Assembly (NCBI GenBank): GCA_035652495.1
Contig: DASRDS010000074.1
Location: 1-31,946, forward strand
Direction: 5' to 3'
Source of the DNA: DASRDS01 sp035652495
GTDB taxonomy: Bacteria > Gemmatimonadota > Gemmatimonadetes > Gemmatimonadales > Gemmatimonadaceae
DNA length: 31,946 bases
In this document: in pieces, positions 14,057 to 24,400 of the stretch
Position numbering within the stretch: the first letter of the stretch is position 1
Layout of the letters: each line of letters starts with the position of its first letter
Notes under the pieces: model-generated
Database searches by the model: none
Told to the model about the DNA's origin: nothing
What the model saw: only the letters and a program-made list of their open reading frames with translations
Made by a program: the position numbers and the translations under genes

Positions 14057-16234
14057 TCACGGCTTCTTGGCCTTCACCGTGACGGCCGCGCCTCCGGTCA
14101 CGCCCTCAGCGGCCGCATAGACGGAGTCAGACCCCACCGCGACGCCGGTGACGACGCCGCGGGCGTCGACACTCGAGATCGTCCCGCCGGACTTCGTCGA
14201 CCACGTGAACGTGATGTCGTTGATCGGGTGATTGTTGGCATCGAACGCCTGCGCCTTGACCGCCTGCGTCTCGTTCCGGTTCACGGTGAATTGATTCGGC
14301 GTGAGCACGATGTGATTGACGGCACTCAGGACGGAGACCATTGTGTGGCCACTGACGTTGTTCGACGATGTCGCGGTGATGGTCACCGGGCCGCCGGCGG
14401 CAACTCCCGTTACCGTCGCCGTGTCCAGCTGCGACGATGGATCCACGCCGCCCGCGCTCACGGTCGCCGTACCGTTGGCGCTCGAGGTCCACGTCACCGC
14501 GCGACCAAACAGCACGTTGCCGCCGCCGTCTTTGGACGTCGCGGTCACGACGGTGGTCTGTCCAACCGATATGATGCCCAGGGCGCTCACGACCGAGATG
14601 GATCCCACGGGCGCTTGAATCACGAGCGTCGTGTTCGTGTCGGCTTTGGCGCCGCTCTGCGCGATGATCTGGGCCGTACCCGCCGCGACGCCCTGCACGA
14701 GGCCCGTGCTCGAAACGGTCGCGATGCCGCTGTTCGTCGAGCTCCAGGTGACGATCGGATTGGGGACGTTGTGGCCGAGCGAATCTTTGACGGTCACTGT
14801 CAGCTGCTTCTGTGCGCCGATGGCGATCGTGTCGCGCTTGGGCGAGATCTTGACCGAGCCGATGGGCACTTGATTCACGGTCACCGTCGCGAGTCCGGTC
14901 TGACCGCCAGTCGAAGCGGTGATCACCGAGCTCCCGACACCGACCGCTTTCACGAGTCCCGTCGCGGATACGGTGGCGACGCCGGTCGTGAGCGAGACCC
15001 AGGTCACCGTGCGTCCCGTCAGCACGTTGCCGGCGGTGTCTTTTACCGTGGCGGTCAGTTGCACCGTCCCGCCAATCGTCAACGTCGGGCTCGGCGGCGC
15101 GATCGTCACGGAGCCGACGGGAACCGGTGCGACGTTTACGGTCGCTGTTCCGCTCTTGCCGCCGCTCGTGCCCTTGATTTGCGCGGTGCCGGCGGCGACC
15201 GCGGTCACCGTCGCGGTGAGTGCTCCCGTTGCCGTGACAGTCGCCACGCCGGCCGCGTTGCTCGAGAAGATGACCGTCGCGCCGGGGAGCGGATTGCCGC
15301 TGGCGTCCGTGACCTCCGCCGTTAACGTCACGGTCTGTCCAACGACCAGGTTCGATGACTGTGGCGAGATCGAGACGGCGTTGATCGGCACCGCTCGGAC
15401 CGTGAGCGTCGTCGTCGCCGAGACGCCCTCGGATGTCGCGGTGAGCGTGACGGAGCCAGCCTTCTTCCCGGTCGCGACCCCACTCGGTGCTATGGTCGCC
15501 GTCGCGGTATCGGATGAGGCCCACGTGACGACTCGGCCCGCCAACGGATCGCCGATCGAGTCCTCGGGCGTCGCCACGAGTTGCGTGGTCTGGCCGACGG
15601 TGACGGACGGATTGCTGGGCGCGATCACGATTTTCGAGACCGGCACCGCCGTCACCGTCACGGCGGCCGTCGCGCTCACCGCGCCCGACTTCGCGGTAAT
15701 CGTGACCGCGCCGCCCTTCTTCGCGAGGACGAGGCCTGCTTGATCGACCGAGGCGACGGTCGTATCGCTGCTCGACCATACGACCGATCGGCCGGTGAGC
15801 ACATGGCCCGCGGCGTCTTTCGTGGTATCGGTGAGCTGAAGCGCCGATCCAATGCGCATCGTGACCGTTTTCGGCGCGATCACGATCGATGCGACGGGCG
15901 TGTTTACCACCGCAACACGCGCCGGTTGCTTCGGCGATACGCCGGAGTAGCTCGCGTCGATGTTGACCGTGCCGACCCCAACCGCTTTCACCTTGCCTTG
16001 CTGATCAACCGTGGCGATCGATGGGTCGCTAGAAGACCAAAAGAGCGTCACACCGGGGACCGGCGCGCCGCTCGCGTTGACTGCCTGCCCCTGAATGCTC
16101 GCCGAGTCGCCGACGGCGACCGTCAGCGCGTCCGGCGTTAGGACGATATTCGTGACGCCGTGAGCGTTTGGACCTGTGCTCGACGAGCACGCGGCGAGGA
16201 GGAGTGCACCGGCACAGCGACGAACGGACGCCAT
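14057..16234 (-). CDS. Ig-like (Big2) lipoprotein with 8 domains (Ig725)
   Basis: 725 residues. It starts MASVRRCAGALLLAAC, a signal peptide with lipobox LAAC, then SSSTGPN, so it should be a lipidated, probably surface-exposed protein. Eight Big2-type Ig domains of 83-97 residues follow; most read like PVGSVTIAP...LTIGGTVQLTATVKD...LTGRTVTW...VATVSATGLV. Domain 7 carries AGGVDP and domain 8 has FTWSTKSGG, features shared in the same order with the two larger paralogs upstream. It stops after domain 8 and lacks their C-terminal repeats. It also lacks a downstream TPR partner. The gene begins 30 bases after TPR375. Such proteins are usually adhesins or surface scaffolds; the ligand is unknown. 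Confidence 0.85.
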   Translation of the reverse strand: MASVRRCAGALLLAACSSSTGPNAHGVTNIVLTPDALTVAVGDSASIQGQAVNASGAPVPGVTLFWSSSDPSIATVDQQGKVKAVGVGTVNIDASYSGVSPKQPARVAVVNTPVASIVIAPKTVTMRIGSALQLTDTTKDAAGHVLTGRSVVWSSSDTTVASVDQAGLVLAKKGGAVTITAKSGAVSATAAVTVTAVPVSKIVIAPSNPSVTVGQTTQLVATPEDSIGDPLAGRVVTWASSDTATATIAPSGVATGKKAGSVTLTATSEGVSATTTLTVRAVPINAVSISPQSSNLVVGQTVTLTAEVTDASGNPLPGATVIFSSNAAGVATVTATGALTATVTAVAAGTAQIKGTSGGKSGTATVNVAPVPVGSVTIAPPSPTLTIGGTVQLTATVKDTAGNVLTGRTVTWVSLTTGVATVSATGLVKAVGVGSSVITASTGGQTGLATVTVNQVPIGSVKISPKRDTIAIGAQKQLTVTVKDSLGHNVPNPIVTWSSTNSGIATVSSTGLVQGVAAGTAQIIAQSGAKADTNTTLVIQAPVGSISVVSALGIISVGQTTVVTATSKDGGGNVLFGRAVTWTSSANGTATVSAGGVDPSSQLDTATVTGVAAGGPVTITATSSNNVSGHTMVSVLSAVNHIVLTPNQFTVNRNETQAVKAQAFDANNHPINDITFTWSTKSGGTISSVDARGVVTGVAVGSDSVYAAAEGVTGGAAVTVKAKKP

Positions 16235-16264
16235 GCCGGGCTGACGTGCAGAAGCAATGCCGTG

Positions 16265-17392
16265 TTAGCGAAACTCCAGGCCAAGCCCGATACCGACCTG
16301 TCCTTTTTGGGCAACGACGGTCGGCACGGTCAGGCGCGGCGGAAGGGCGCCGGATGTTGTCGGCGTCGCGGTGGTGTCGGTGACTTGCGACAGACCGCTC
16401 GATCGATTGTGCGCGACAATCGCGGCTTCGATCGCGCCTAACAGCGTCACACCGGCGGCCGCGCCGATCCCAGCCGCTAAGTACTTGTGCTCCGTCGACG
16501 GGAAGGTCTGGGTGTATGGGTGGCCGTTGCGGTCCGTGAACGTCTCGGTCTTCGTGACGGTCTGGGACTGCACGCCCCATACGACCGCGCCGGCCGCGGC
16601 CCCGACCACGAGCACGCCCAGCACGGGTTGCCGAGTGTAGAACTGTCCCCCGCCCGGAATGAGACCGAGCCAGAACGCCGTGGAGGCACTGGGTAGCTCT
16701 CGGCGCAGCGCGAGCTGGCGATCGCGAACGGCCTGCGCGTCGCCCGCGTTCGGCGTGAGTCGGAGATACTGGTCGAAGTCGCGAATCGCCGCCGGTTGGT
16801 GATGTTGATGCGCGAGTGCCAAGGCGCGATCGAAGAACGCGGGCGCGAAGCCGGGCGCCGCGGCGATCACGTCCGTGAATGCCTGCGCGGCGTCGCCCCA
16901 ATTCGATTCATCGTATGAGGTGAGTCCGGCACGAAATCGCTCAACCATGCGCGTGCCGCGACTCAAGTCCGGCGCCGGTATCAACGCTCCCAACTTGTCG
17001 CGTACTTGCGAGGCGTCACCCGCGTTCGGCGACAAGAAGAGATAGCGGCAGTACTCGCGAATCGCCGGGGGCTTATCGCCCATCTCCTCATGCTCGCGAC
17101 CCAAGCGATACGCGAGACTGGCGTCCGATTGGTTGATCTGCGCGGCTTGCTGAAAGAGATCGCGCGCCGACTTGTGATCGCCCTCGAGCGCCGCCTCGGA
17201 GCCCAAAGTGGTCAGTCGATTGGCCTCGTCGATCTGCGCGCGCACGGGTGAGACCGGCGCGGCGAATGGCGGACAGGCGACCGCCGTGGCGGCCGGCAAC
17301 GTGCGCTTGAGCGGCAGATCCTGAGCGCGGAGCGGTACGGTCAACGCTCCGGCCACGAGGAGACCGCCGGCGAGAAGAGCGGCGTGCCTCAT
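16265..17392 (-). CDS. Exported TPR protein with C-terminal membrane segments (TPR375)
   Basis: 375 residues. The signal peptide is MRHAALLAGGLLVAGALTVPLRA, cut before QDLPLKR. TPR-like helical repeats cover about 50-230 (SEAALEGDHKSARDLFQQAA, SLAYRLGREHEEMGDKPPAI, AFFDRALALAHQHHQPAAIR). TAFWLGLIPGGGQFYTRQP (238-256) and two hydrophobic helices (about 256-273 and 303-330) end it, a layout like DUF5683-type membrane proteins. Between these helices is a 30-residue loop absent from its paralog TPR323. The ATG overlaps the stop of Ig1007 (ATGA), so the two products are made together. It probably serves assembly or anchoring of the Ig protein; this is inferred from context. Confidence 0.8.
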   Translation of the reverse strand: MRHAALLAGGLLVAGALTVPLRAQDLPLKRTLPAATAVACPPFAAPVSPVRAQIDEANRLTTLGSEAALEGDHKSARDLFQQAAQINQSDASLAYRLGREHEEMGDKPPAIREYCRYLFLSPNAGDASQVRDKLGALIPAPDLSRGTRMVERFRAGLTSYDESNWGDAAQAFTDVIAAAPGFAPAFFDRALALAHQHHQPAAIRDFDQYLRLTPNAGDAQAVRDRQLALRRELPSASTAFWLGLIPGGGQFYTRQPVLGVLVVGAAAGAVVWGVQSQTVTKTETFTDRNGHPYTQTFPSTEHKYLAAGIGAAAGVTLLGAIEAAIVAHNRSSGLSQVTDTTATPTTSGALPPRLTVPTVVAQKGQVGIGLGLEFR

Positions 17393-20300
17393 GGGCCGAC
17401 CGTGATCACGACGCTGCCCGAGGTGCCGTCGCTCGACGTCGCGGTGACCGTCGCCGTCGCCGGTAACAGCCCGTTCGATGAAATGGCGGTCAATGTGATA
17501 GGCCTAGTCGCAAGAAGAGGTCCGGTGGTGCTGATCGCGACGACCGACTGGTCAGAGGGGTTGACTGACCACGTGACAACGCGTTGACTCGAAACATCAG
17601 TGCCGAATGCATCGAGCAATTGTGCGGTCGCCGTGGTCGAGGTTGGTTGCAATGTACCGCTCACACTCAAGATAGTGTTGGCGGCGTTCACGTTGACTGT
17701 TTGAATATGCCCAAGGACGAGAACGGTCGCATTACCCACCGGTCCGCCCGTTACACCTTGAGCACTGATTGTCACGCTCCCCGCGGCGGTGCCCGTCGGC
17801 GTGACGACACCTGTCGCGCTCACGTTGGCGACTGACGACCCGTTGTTGGTCCAGTTTACTGGGACTCCAGCCGGCGTTGTCGTAGCCGTGAGGCTCAGCG
17901 GGCCATTGTTTGGTGCGCTCGCGTAAATCGTATCCGGCGAGGGCGTCACGGAGACATTGGTGGCCGTCGGGAATACGACATCAACGGTCGCCGTACCATG
18001 CGCGCTGCCGCTCGTGGCGGTGATCGTCACCGTCCCGGTGTCGGGGTTCGCCGTTCCGGGCGAAACCAGGCCGCTCGATGACACGGTGGCGATGGCGTTG
18101 TTGCTGGAGGACCATGTCACGGTCCGATTCAGCAGCGTGTCGCCGGCCGCATCCTTGACCGTATCACTCAACTGAAGCGTCGAGCTATTGGGGAGCGTCG
18201 AGCTGCCCGGCGTAATGATCACCGTCGCGGCCGGCACCTGATTGACCGTGATGGAACCGCCGCCCGAGACGCCTTGGGCCGAGGCATAGACAGAGTCGCT
18301 CCCCGGTCCGACACCCGTCACGAGTCCCGTCTGATCGACGGAGGCGACTGTGCCTCCCGATTTCGTCGTCCAGGCGAACGTGACGCCGGTGATCGCGTGA
18401 TTGCTGACGTCGAACGCCGTCGCGCTGACTTGTCGCGTGCTGTGCGTATTGATGGTGAACTGGTTCGGTGAGACCGTGATATGGTTGATCGCGGTCGCCA
18501 CCGTCACCTGCGCGCTGCCCTGGACGTTGTTCGACGACGTCGCGGTGATCGACACGGGGCCACCGATCGCCACACCGGTGACGGTCGCCGTATCGAGCTG
18601 CGTGTTCGGATCGACGCCGCCCGCGCTGACGCTCGCGGTACCCGAGGAGCCCGAGGACCATGACACGCTGCGGCCGGGCAGCACGTTGCCGGTGCCATCC
18701 TTCGACGTGGCGGTCACGATCGTCGCGCCGCCGACCGCGATCGTCGACGAGGCGATCGACACCGCAATCGAGGCGACGGTGGCTGGCACCACTAGCGTCG
18801 TGTTCGTGTCGGCCTTGCCGCCGCTCGCGGCGATGATCTGCACGGTACCCGTCGCGACACCCTGAACGAGGCCGGTGCTCGAGACAATGGCGATGCCGTT
18901 GTTCGTCGAGCTCCAGTTCACGGACGGGTTCGCGACGGTGTGGTTGTTCGCGTCGACCACGGTGACCGTGAGCTGCTTCTGCGCGCCGACGCTGACGGTA
19001 TCGTTCTGCGGAGTGATCGCGACCGATGCGATCGGCACTTGATTCACCGTCACCTCGGCCACGCCGGTCTTGCCGCCACTCGTCGCGAGAATACCGGCCG
19101 TGCCAATGCCGACCGACGTCACGAGGCCGGTCGCTGAGACGGTAGCGACGCCGGGGCTCAGCGACTGCCACGTGACGGTGCGACCCGTGAGCGGGTTGCC
19201 TGCCGAGTCTTTGACCGTGGCCGTGAGTTGAACGGTGCCACCGAGTGTCACGGTGTCGGGCGCCGGGGCGATAGTCACCGAGCCGACGGGGACGATCGCG
19301 ACGTTGATCGTTGCGGTACCCGACTTCGAGCCGCTCGTACCGGTGATGGTCACCTGGCCGGCACCGGCGGCGGTCACCGTTGCCGAGAGAGGCCCGGTCG
19401 CCGATACCGTCGCGATCGCGTTGTTGCCACTCGCGAACGTGACTGTTGAACCGGCGATAGCATTCCCGCTCGCATCCGTGACGACGGCCGTGAGGGCCTG
19501 CGTCCCTCCGACGAGCAAGTTCGCTGATTGCGGCGAGATGACGACGGCATTGATCGGCACCGCTTGGACGGTGAGCGTCACGCTGGCGGTGGCGCTGCCG
19601 TTCTGGGCGGAGATCTTGGTGGTGCCGATCCTGACGCCGGTGGCCGTGCCCGCGGCGTCAATGGTCGCGATCGTGGTGTCCGAGGACGACCAGGTGATCG
19701 CGCGGCCCAATAGCACATTGCCAGCGGAATCCTTCGCCGTCGCCGTGAGCTGCGTCGAATCGTGAAGGATGACGGTGGGACTCGGGGGCGTGATCGTGAT
19801 CGTCTTGACCGGCACCAGCGAGACGGTCACCGTGGCGGTGGCGCTGGCCTTGCCCGATGTCGCGGTGATAGTCGCGCTGCCGAGGGCCTTTCCGATAACG
19901 AGGCCCGCTTGATCGACAGGCGCGATCGTGGTGTCGCTGCTCGACCAGACGACGGTACGGCCGGTGAGCACGTGGCCGGCAGCGTCCTTGGTCGTATCGG
20001 TGAACTGGAAGGCATCGCCGACGCGTATCGTGATGGCCGACGGCGCCACGATTACCTTCGACACCGGCGTCGACACGACAATGACGCGCGCCGGATTCTT
20101 CGGCGACACGCCCGCGGTACTCGCATCGATGTTCACGGCGCCGACGCCGATGGCGGTGACCAACCCGGTCTGGCTGACCGTCGCGATCGTGGGGTCGCCG
20201 GTCGACCAGAAGAGCGTCTGGCCGTTGATGTGATTCCCGGCCGCGTTCACGGGTTGCGCCTGGAGCGTGGTGGTATCGCCGATGGCCAGGGTGAGCGTAT

Positions 20301-20412
20301 CAGGAGTCATCAGGACGTCCGTGATGCCCTGGCTATTAGGCCCGGTGGCCTCTTTAGAACAGGCTACGGCGACGCCAATCGCGACGGCCGCGAGTGCCAA
20401 ATATTTACTCAC
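17389..20412 (-). CDS. Ig-like (Big2) lipoprotein with 11 domains (Ig1007)
   Basis: 1007 residues from GTG 20412. This start has Shine-Dalgarno AGAGGA (20426-20421) 8 bases upstream and yields a normal lipoprotein signal VSKYLALAAVAIGVAVAC followed by SKEATGPN; the longer frame to 20499 runs into TPR323 and has no signal at its end. Domains 1-8 match Ig725 one by one. Then comes a single longer domain with a DTGTVTIT insert, a domain beginning PTATNVSV, and a last domain beginning HIQTVNVNAAN. These last three match the end of Ig1459. It is likely an outer-membrane surface protein. Its TGA overlaps the ATG of TPR375. Confidence 0.85.
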   Translation of the reverse strand: MSKYLALAAVAIGVAVACSKEATGPNSQGITDVLMTPDTLTLAIGDTTTLQAQPVNAAGNHINGQTLFWSTGDPTIATVSQTGLVTAIGVGAVNIDASTAGVSPKNPARVIVVSTPVSKVIVAPSAITIRVGDAFQFTDTTKDAAGHVLTGRTVVWSSSDTTIAPVDQAGLVIGKALGSATITATSGKASATATVTVSLVPVKTITITPPSPTVILHDSTQLTATAKDSAGNVLLGRAITWSSSDTTIATIDAAGTATGVRIGTTKISAQNGSATASVTLTVQAVPINAVVISPQSANLLVGGTQALTAVVTDASGNAIAGSTVTFASGNNAIATVSATGPLSATVTAAGAGQVTITGTSGSKSGTATINVAIVPVGSVTIAPAPDTVTLGGTVQLTATVKDSAGNPLTGRTVTWQSLSPGVATVSATGLVTSVGIGTAGILATSGGKTGVAEVTVNQVPIASVAITPQNDTVSVGAQKQLTVTVVDANNHTVANPSVNWSSTNNGIAIVSSTGLVQGVATGTVQIIAASGGKADTNTTLVVPATVASIAVSIASSTIAVGGATIVTATSKDGTGNVLPGRSVSWSSGSSGTASVSAGGVDPNTQLDTATVTGVAIGGPVSITATSSNNVQGSAQVTVATAINHITVSPNQFTINTHSTRQVSATAFDVSNHAITGVTFAWTTKSGGTVASVDQTGLVTGVGPGSDSVYASAQGVSGGGSITVNQVPAATVIITPGSSTLPNSSTLQLSDTVKDAAGDTLLNRTVTWSSSNNAIATVSSSGLVSPGTANPDTGTVTITATSGSAHGTATVDVVFPTATNVSVTPSPDTIYASAPNNGPLSLTATTTPAGVPVNWTNNGSSVANVSATGVVTPTGTAAGSVTISAQGVTGGPVGNATVLVLGHIQTVNVNAANTILSVSGTLQPTSTTATAQLLDAFGTDVSSQRVVTWSVNPSDQSVVAISTTGPLLATRPITLTAISSNGLLPATATVTATSSDGTSGSVVITVGP

Positions 20413-20420
20413 TCGAACCG

Positions 20421-20426
20421 TCCTCT
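20421..20426 (-). promoter_or_regulatory. Shine-Dalgarno site fixing the Ig1007 start
   Basis: AGAGGA, read on the minus strand, lies 8 bases before GTG 20412. It decides between this start and longer upstream frames. Confidence 0.55.
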
Positions 20427-20452
20427 GCAGGAGTGATACCACTTCATTCAAA

Positions 20453-21424
20453 TCACCGAATTTCGAAGCCCAGGCCAACTTGTCCGGCACTCGCGACAAT
20501 GGCGACCGGTGGCAGACTACTTGACCGGTTATGCGCGACGATCGCCGCCTCGATGGCGCCGAGCAGGGTTAGGCCGGCAGCCGCACCGATGCCCGCTGGA
20601 AGATTCTTGTGCGCCGGTTGCGCACTCCACACGACCGCGCCAGCGGCGCCGCCGGTGACGAGGAGCCCTAAGGGCGCCTGCCGTGTGTAGTACTGGCCCG
20701 CGCCCGGCACGAGTCCAATCCAGAACGCCGTCGTCGCACTTGGGAGCTGACGCCGCAACTCGGTCTGGCGCTGCTCCACCGCCGCACGGTCGCCGGCGCT
20801 GGGCAGGAGTACCAGGTAGTGATCAAATTCCCGGATCGCCGCGGCTTGGTGATGCGCGTGCGATAAGGCCAACGCGCGGTTGAATACCGCCGGAGCGAAT
20901 CCCGGAGCGAGCGCGGTGACATCGGCGAAGCTCTCCGCCGCCGCCGCCCAATCGCCCTGATCGTAGTCCCGTACCCCATCGCGGAAGCGTTCGACCATCG
21001 CGGTACCGCGACCCAGGTCGATCGAGGGCAGCAGCGCGGTCAACCTATCCCGAATCTGACTCGCGTCGGTAGCGGTCGGGGAGAGGTACAGGTAGCGGCA
21101 GTACTCCAGGACCGCGGCCGGCTTGTCGGCCATCTCGTCCTGTTCATGGCCCAGCCGATAGGCGAGGCTCGCATCGGTCTGGTGGAGCAGGGCGGCCTGC
21201 AGAAACAAATCCCGCGCGGATTGATGGTCGCCTTCGAGCGCCGCTTCGGCGCCGAGGGTGGTCAGGCGGTTGGCCTCATCGATCTGCGACCGGACCGGCG
21301 TCGGTGGCGCTGGGAACGTGGGGCAGGCGACGTCCGTCGCGAGTGGCAGTGCACGCTTGAGCGGCAGGTCCTGCGCCGCGAGCGGCGCCGCGGCCCCATA
21401 CACGACAAGCAGCCGATGCCTCAC
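20453..21424 (-). CDS. Exported TPR protein, paralog of TPR375 (TPR323)
   Basis: 323 residues from GTG 21424, whose bases overlap the Ig1459 stop (GTGA). It aligns to TPR375 throughout: both have QDLPLKR near the N-terminus, the segments AALEGDHxSARDLF and SLAYRLGxExxEM, the LGLIPGGGQFYTRQ-like segment (here IGLVPGAGQYYTRQ) and the end LGAIEAAIVAHNRSS. It is shorter in two places. The signal peptide is only about 17 residues (MRHRLLVVYGAAAPLAA), and the loop between the last two hydrophobic helices is 24 residues shorter. The Ig1007 gene begins 40 bases downstream. The role is probably the same as TPR375, but paired with Ig1459. Confidence 0.8.
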   Translation of the reverse strand: MRHRLLVVYGAAAPLAAQDLPLKRALPLATDVACPTFPAPPTPVRSQIDEANRLTTLGAEAALEGDHQSARDLFLQAALLHQTDASLAYRLGHEQDEMADKPAAVLEYCRYLYLSPTATDASQIRDRLTALLPSIDLGRGTAMVERFRDGVRDYDQGDWAAAAESFADVTALAPGFAPAVFNRALALSHAHHQAAAIREFDHYLVLLPSAGDRAAVEQRQTELRRQLPSATTAFWIGLVPGAGQYYTRQAPLGLLVTGGAAGAVVWSAQPAHKNLPAGIGAAAGLTLLGAIEAAIVAHNRSSSLPPVAIVASAGQVGLGFEIR

Positions 21425-24400
21425 GGCGAGACCGTGATGGTGATCGATCCTGACACGCCATCATCCGTCGTGGCGGTAATCGTCACCGTCGGGCTGTTCG
21501 TCGACACGGCTTGCAGCGTGATCACTGTCGTCGCTGGGTTGGCGACGAACGGACCCGAGCCGCCGTTGATCTGGATCGTCGACCCGTCGGACGACGTCCA
21601 GGTAACCTCGCGTTGGGCCGAGACATCGGTGCCGAATGTATCGAGGAGTGTCGCGTTTGCGGTAGTGCTCGTGGCGGACGACACGCTGAGGGCGTTCGTG
21701 CCGGCGTTCACGGTGACCGTGCCGACGTGGCCGATCACGGTGATGCTCGAGGAGCCGGATGCGGGGCTGTTCGCGCTCGTCGCCGTGATGGTGACCGGGC
21801 CGGCCGCGGTTCCGGTCGCGGTCACGAGGCCATTGCCGTCCACGGTCGCCACGCTGGACCCGCCGTTGGACCACGTTACGCCGAGTCCCGCCGGTGTCGT
21901 CGTCGCGCCAAGCTGAATCTGATTGCTCGGCGACGTAGCGAAGATCGTCGCGCCAGGCGGATTCACACTGACGGCCGTCGCCAACACATTCGTGACGTCG
22001 ACCGTCGCGGTGCCGCTCGCGGTGCCGCTCGTGGCCGTGATCGTGATAGTGCCGGTGTCGTTCACCGCACCGACCGGCTGCACGAGGCCCGTGTTGGACA
22101 CGGTCGCGATGCCAGGATTACTCGAGGACCACGTGACCGGACGGCCGGTCAGCACGGTCCCTCCGGCGTCCTTGAGCGTGGCGCCGAGCTGCTGCGTCTG
22201 CGAGGTCGTGATCGTCGACGTTGGCGGCGCGACCGTCACGCTCGCCACGGGATCAGCCGTGATCGCGACGGTGGCCGTCCCGCTGGCCGTCCCGCTTGTC
22301 GCCGTGATCGTCACGGTGCCGCTATCGTTCACGCCGGTCGGCGACACGAGGCCACTGGGCGACACCGTCGCGACGCCGGTGTTGCTCGATGACCACGTGA
22401 CCGCTCGCCCGGTCAGCACCGTGCCACCGGCATCCTTGAGCGTCGCGGTCAGTTGCTGCGTCTGCGTGGCGCTAATGCTCGACGACGGCGGCGCGACCGT
22501 CACGCTGGTCACCGGATCCGCCGTGATCGTGACGGTGGCCGTACCCATCGCCGTGCCGCTGGTTGCGGTGATGGTCACGGTACCCGTGTCGTTCAATCCG
22601 GTTGGCGACACGAGACCGGACGCAGAGACCGTCGCGACCGATGTGTTGCTGGATGACCAGGTAATGGTGCGCCCGGTCAACACGGTTCCGCCGGCGTCCT
22701 TGAGCGTGGCCGTGAGCTGTTGCGTCTGGGTCGCCGCGATCGAGGAAGACGACGGCGCGAGCGTGACGGTCGCGACTGGGTCCTGCGTGATCGTGACCGT
22801 CGCGTTGGCCGCCTTGCCTCCGCTCCTCGCGGTGATCGTGACCGTGCCGCTGTCATTCGCGCCCGTAGGCGTGACGAGGCCCGTGTTGGAGACCGTCGCG
22901 ATCGTCGGATCGCTCGAGGACCACGTGACGGTGCGACCGGTCAAAGTGGTGTTATTCGAGTCGGTGAGTGTCGCGGTGAGTTGTTGGGTCTGCGTCGCAT
23001 CGATGCTCGATGAAGCGGGCGTGATGTGTATGCTGGCGACGGGATCCTGGCCGATCGTCACGGTGGCTGTCCCGCTCGCGGTGCCGCTCGTCGCGGTGAT
23101 CGTCACGGTGCCGCTGTCGTTGGCACCAGTTGGTGAGACGAGGCCGGTGTTGGAGACGGTCGCGACCGACGGGTTGCTCGAGAACCAAGCGACGGGCCGA
23201 CCCGTGATCGTCGCGCCGCTCGCATCCTGAAGCGTCGCCGTCAGCTGCTGCGTGTGACTCGCGTTGATGGTCGACGAGGATGGCGAGACCGTCACTTTCG
23301 CGACCGGATCCTGCGTGATGGTCACCGTTGCCGTGCCGTGGACGCTGCCGCTCGTCGCGGTGATGGTCACGGTGCCGCTATCGTTCAATCCGCCCTTGGG
23401 CTGCACCAGTCCCGTGGCCGAGACGGTGGCGATGGTGGTGTTGCTCGAGACCCAAGTGACGGTGCGGCCTTGGAGCGTGTCGCCCTGAGAGTCTTTGACC
23501 GTGTCCGACAACTGCACCGTCTGAGCAGCGGTGATCGTCGACGCGGGCGGCGCCACGATCACCGTGGCCACCGGTGCGAGTGCAACCGTGACGGCGCCCG
23601 CTCCCGTCTTTCCTCCTGTCGTCGCCGAGACGGAGTCGGAGCCGGCGGCGACGCCCGTCACGAGCCCGGTCTGGTCGACGCTCGAGATGCGGCCGCCGGA
23701 TTTGGTGGACCAGGTGAACTGACGGCCGGACAGGAGATTGTTGTTGGCGTCGAACGCCTTCGCCACGACTTGTCGCGTGAATCGAACGTCGACCGAGAAC
23801 AGGTTCGGCGTCACGAGGACATACGCGACCGGCACATTGCTCACGGTCACCTGCGTGGAGGCCGAGATGTGGCCGGCCTGAGCCACCACGGCAATCGGGC
23901 CGCCGGCCGCCACGGCCGTCGCCGTGCACGTGTCCAGCTGGGTGATCGGGTCGACGCCGCCGGCGCTCACCGACACGGTGTTGGGCGCCGGTGACTGCCA
24001 GGTCACGGACCGCCCCGATAGCACCGTGCCGTTCGCGTCTTTTTGTGTGGCCGTCAGCACCGCGGTTTGGCCGACGATAATGGTCACCGGATTCGGCGTA
24101 ATGGTGATTGATGCGGTCGGCGCGGGGATGACCGTCGTCGTATTCGTGTCGGCTTTCGATCCACTCTGCGCGATGATCAGCGCCGTGCCGGGCGTGGTGC
24201 CGATCACGAGACCGCTGCCGTTCACCAGCGCGACCCCGGTGGCCGTCGAGGTCCACGTCACCGCCGGGTTCTGAATCACATTCCCGAGCGAATCTTTGAC
24301 GGTCACGCTGAGCTGCGTTTGCGCGCCGGGCGTCAAGGTGACGGTCTTGGGCGAGATCGCCACGCTCCCGACCGCGATCGGTTTCACGGTCACGCTGGCG

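Noticed and set aside
14012..15325. 437-residue frame on the plus strand opposite Ig725
   Set aside because: Arg/Gly/Asp-rich shadow without domains; the opposite strand encodes clear Ig domains across the whole stretch.
14127..15779. 550-residue frame on the minus strand in Ig725
   Set aside because: Out-of-frame shadow of the Ig repeats, without signal peptide or domain.
20413..20499. N-terminal extension of Ig1007
   Set aside because: It would bury the lipoprotein signal behind 29 polar residues and overlap TPR323; GTG 20412 has a good Shine-Dalgarno site.
21923..23230. 435-residue open frame on the plus strand opposite Ig1459
   Set aside because: It is antisense to the Ig repeats and repeats with their period (VTVAVPLAVPLVAVIVTVP). 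The repeated valine/proline pattern is the complement of Ig codons, with no start signal.
21988..23577. CRISPR or satellite interpretation of the tandem repeats
   Set aside because: Units are 264-267 bases, contiguous without spacers, and keep one reading frame encoding Ig domains.
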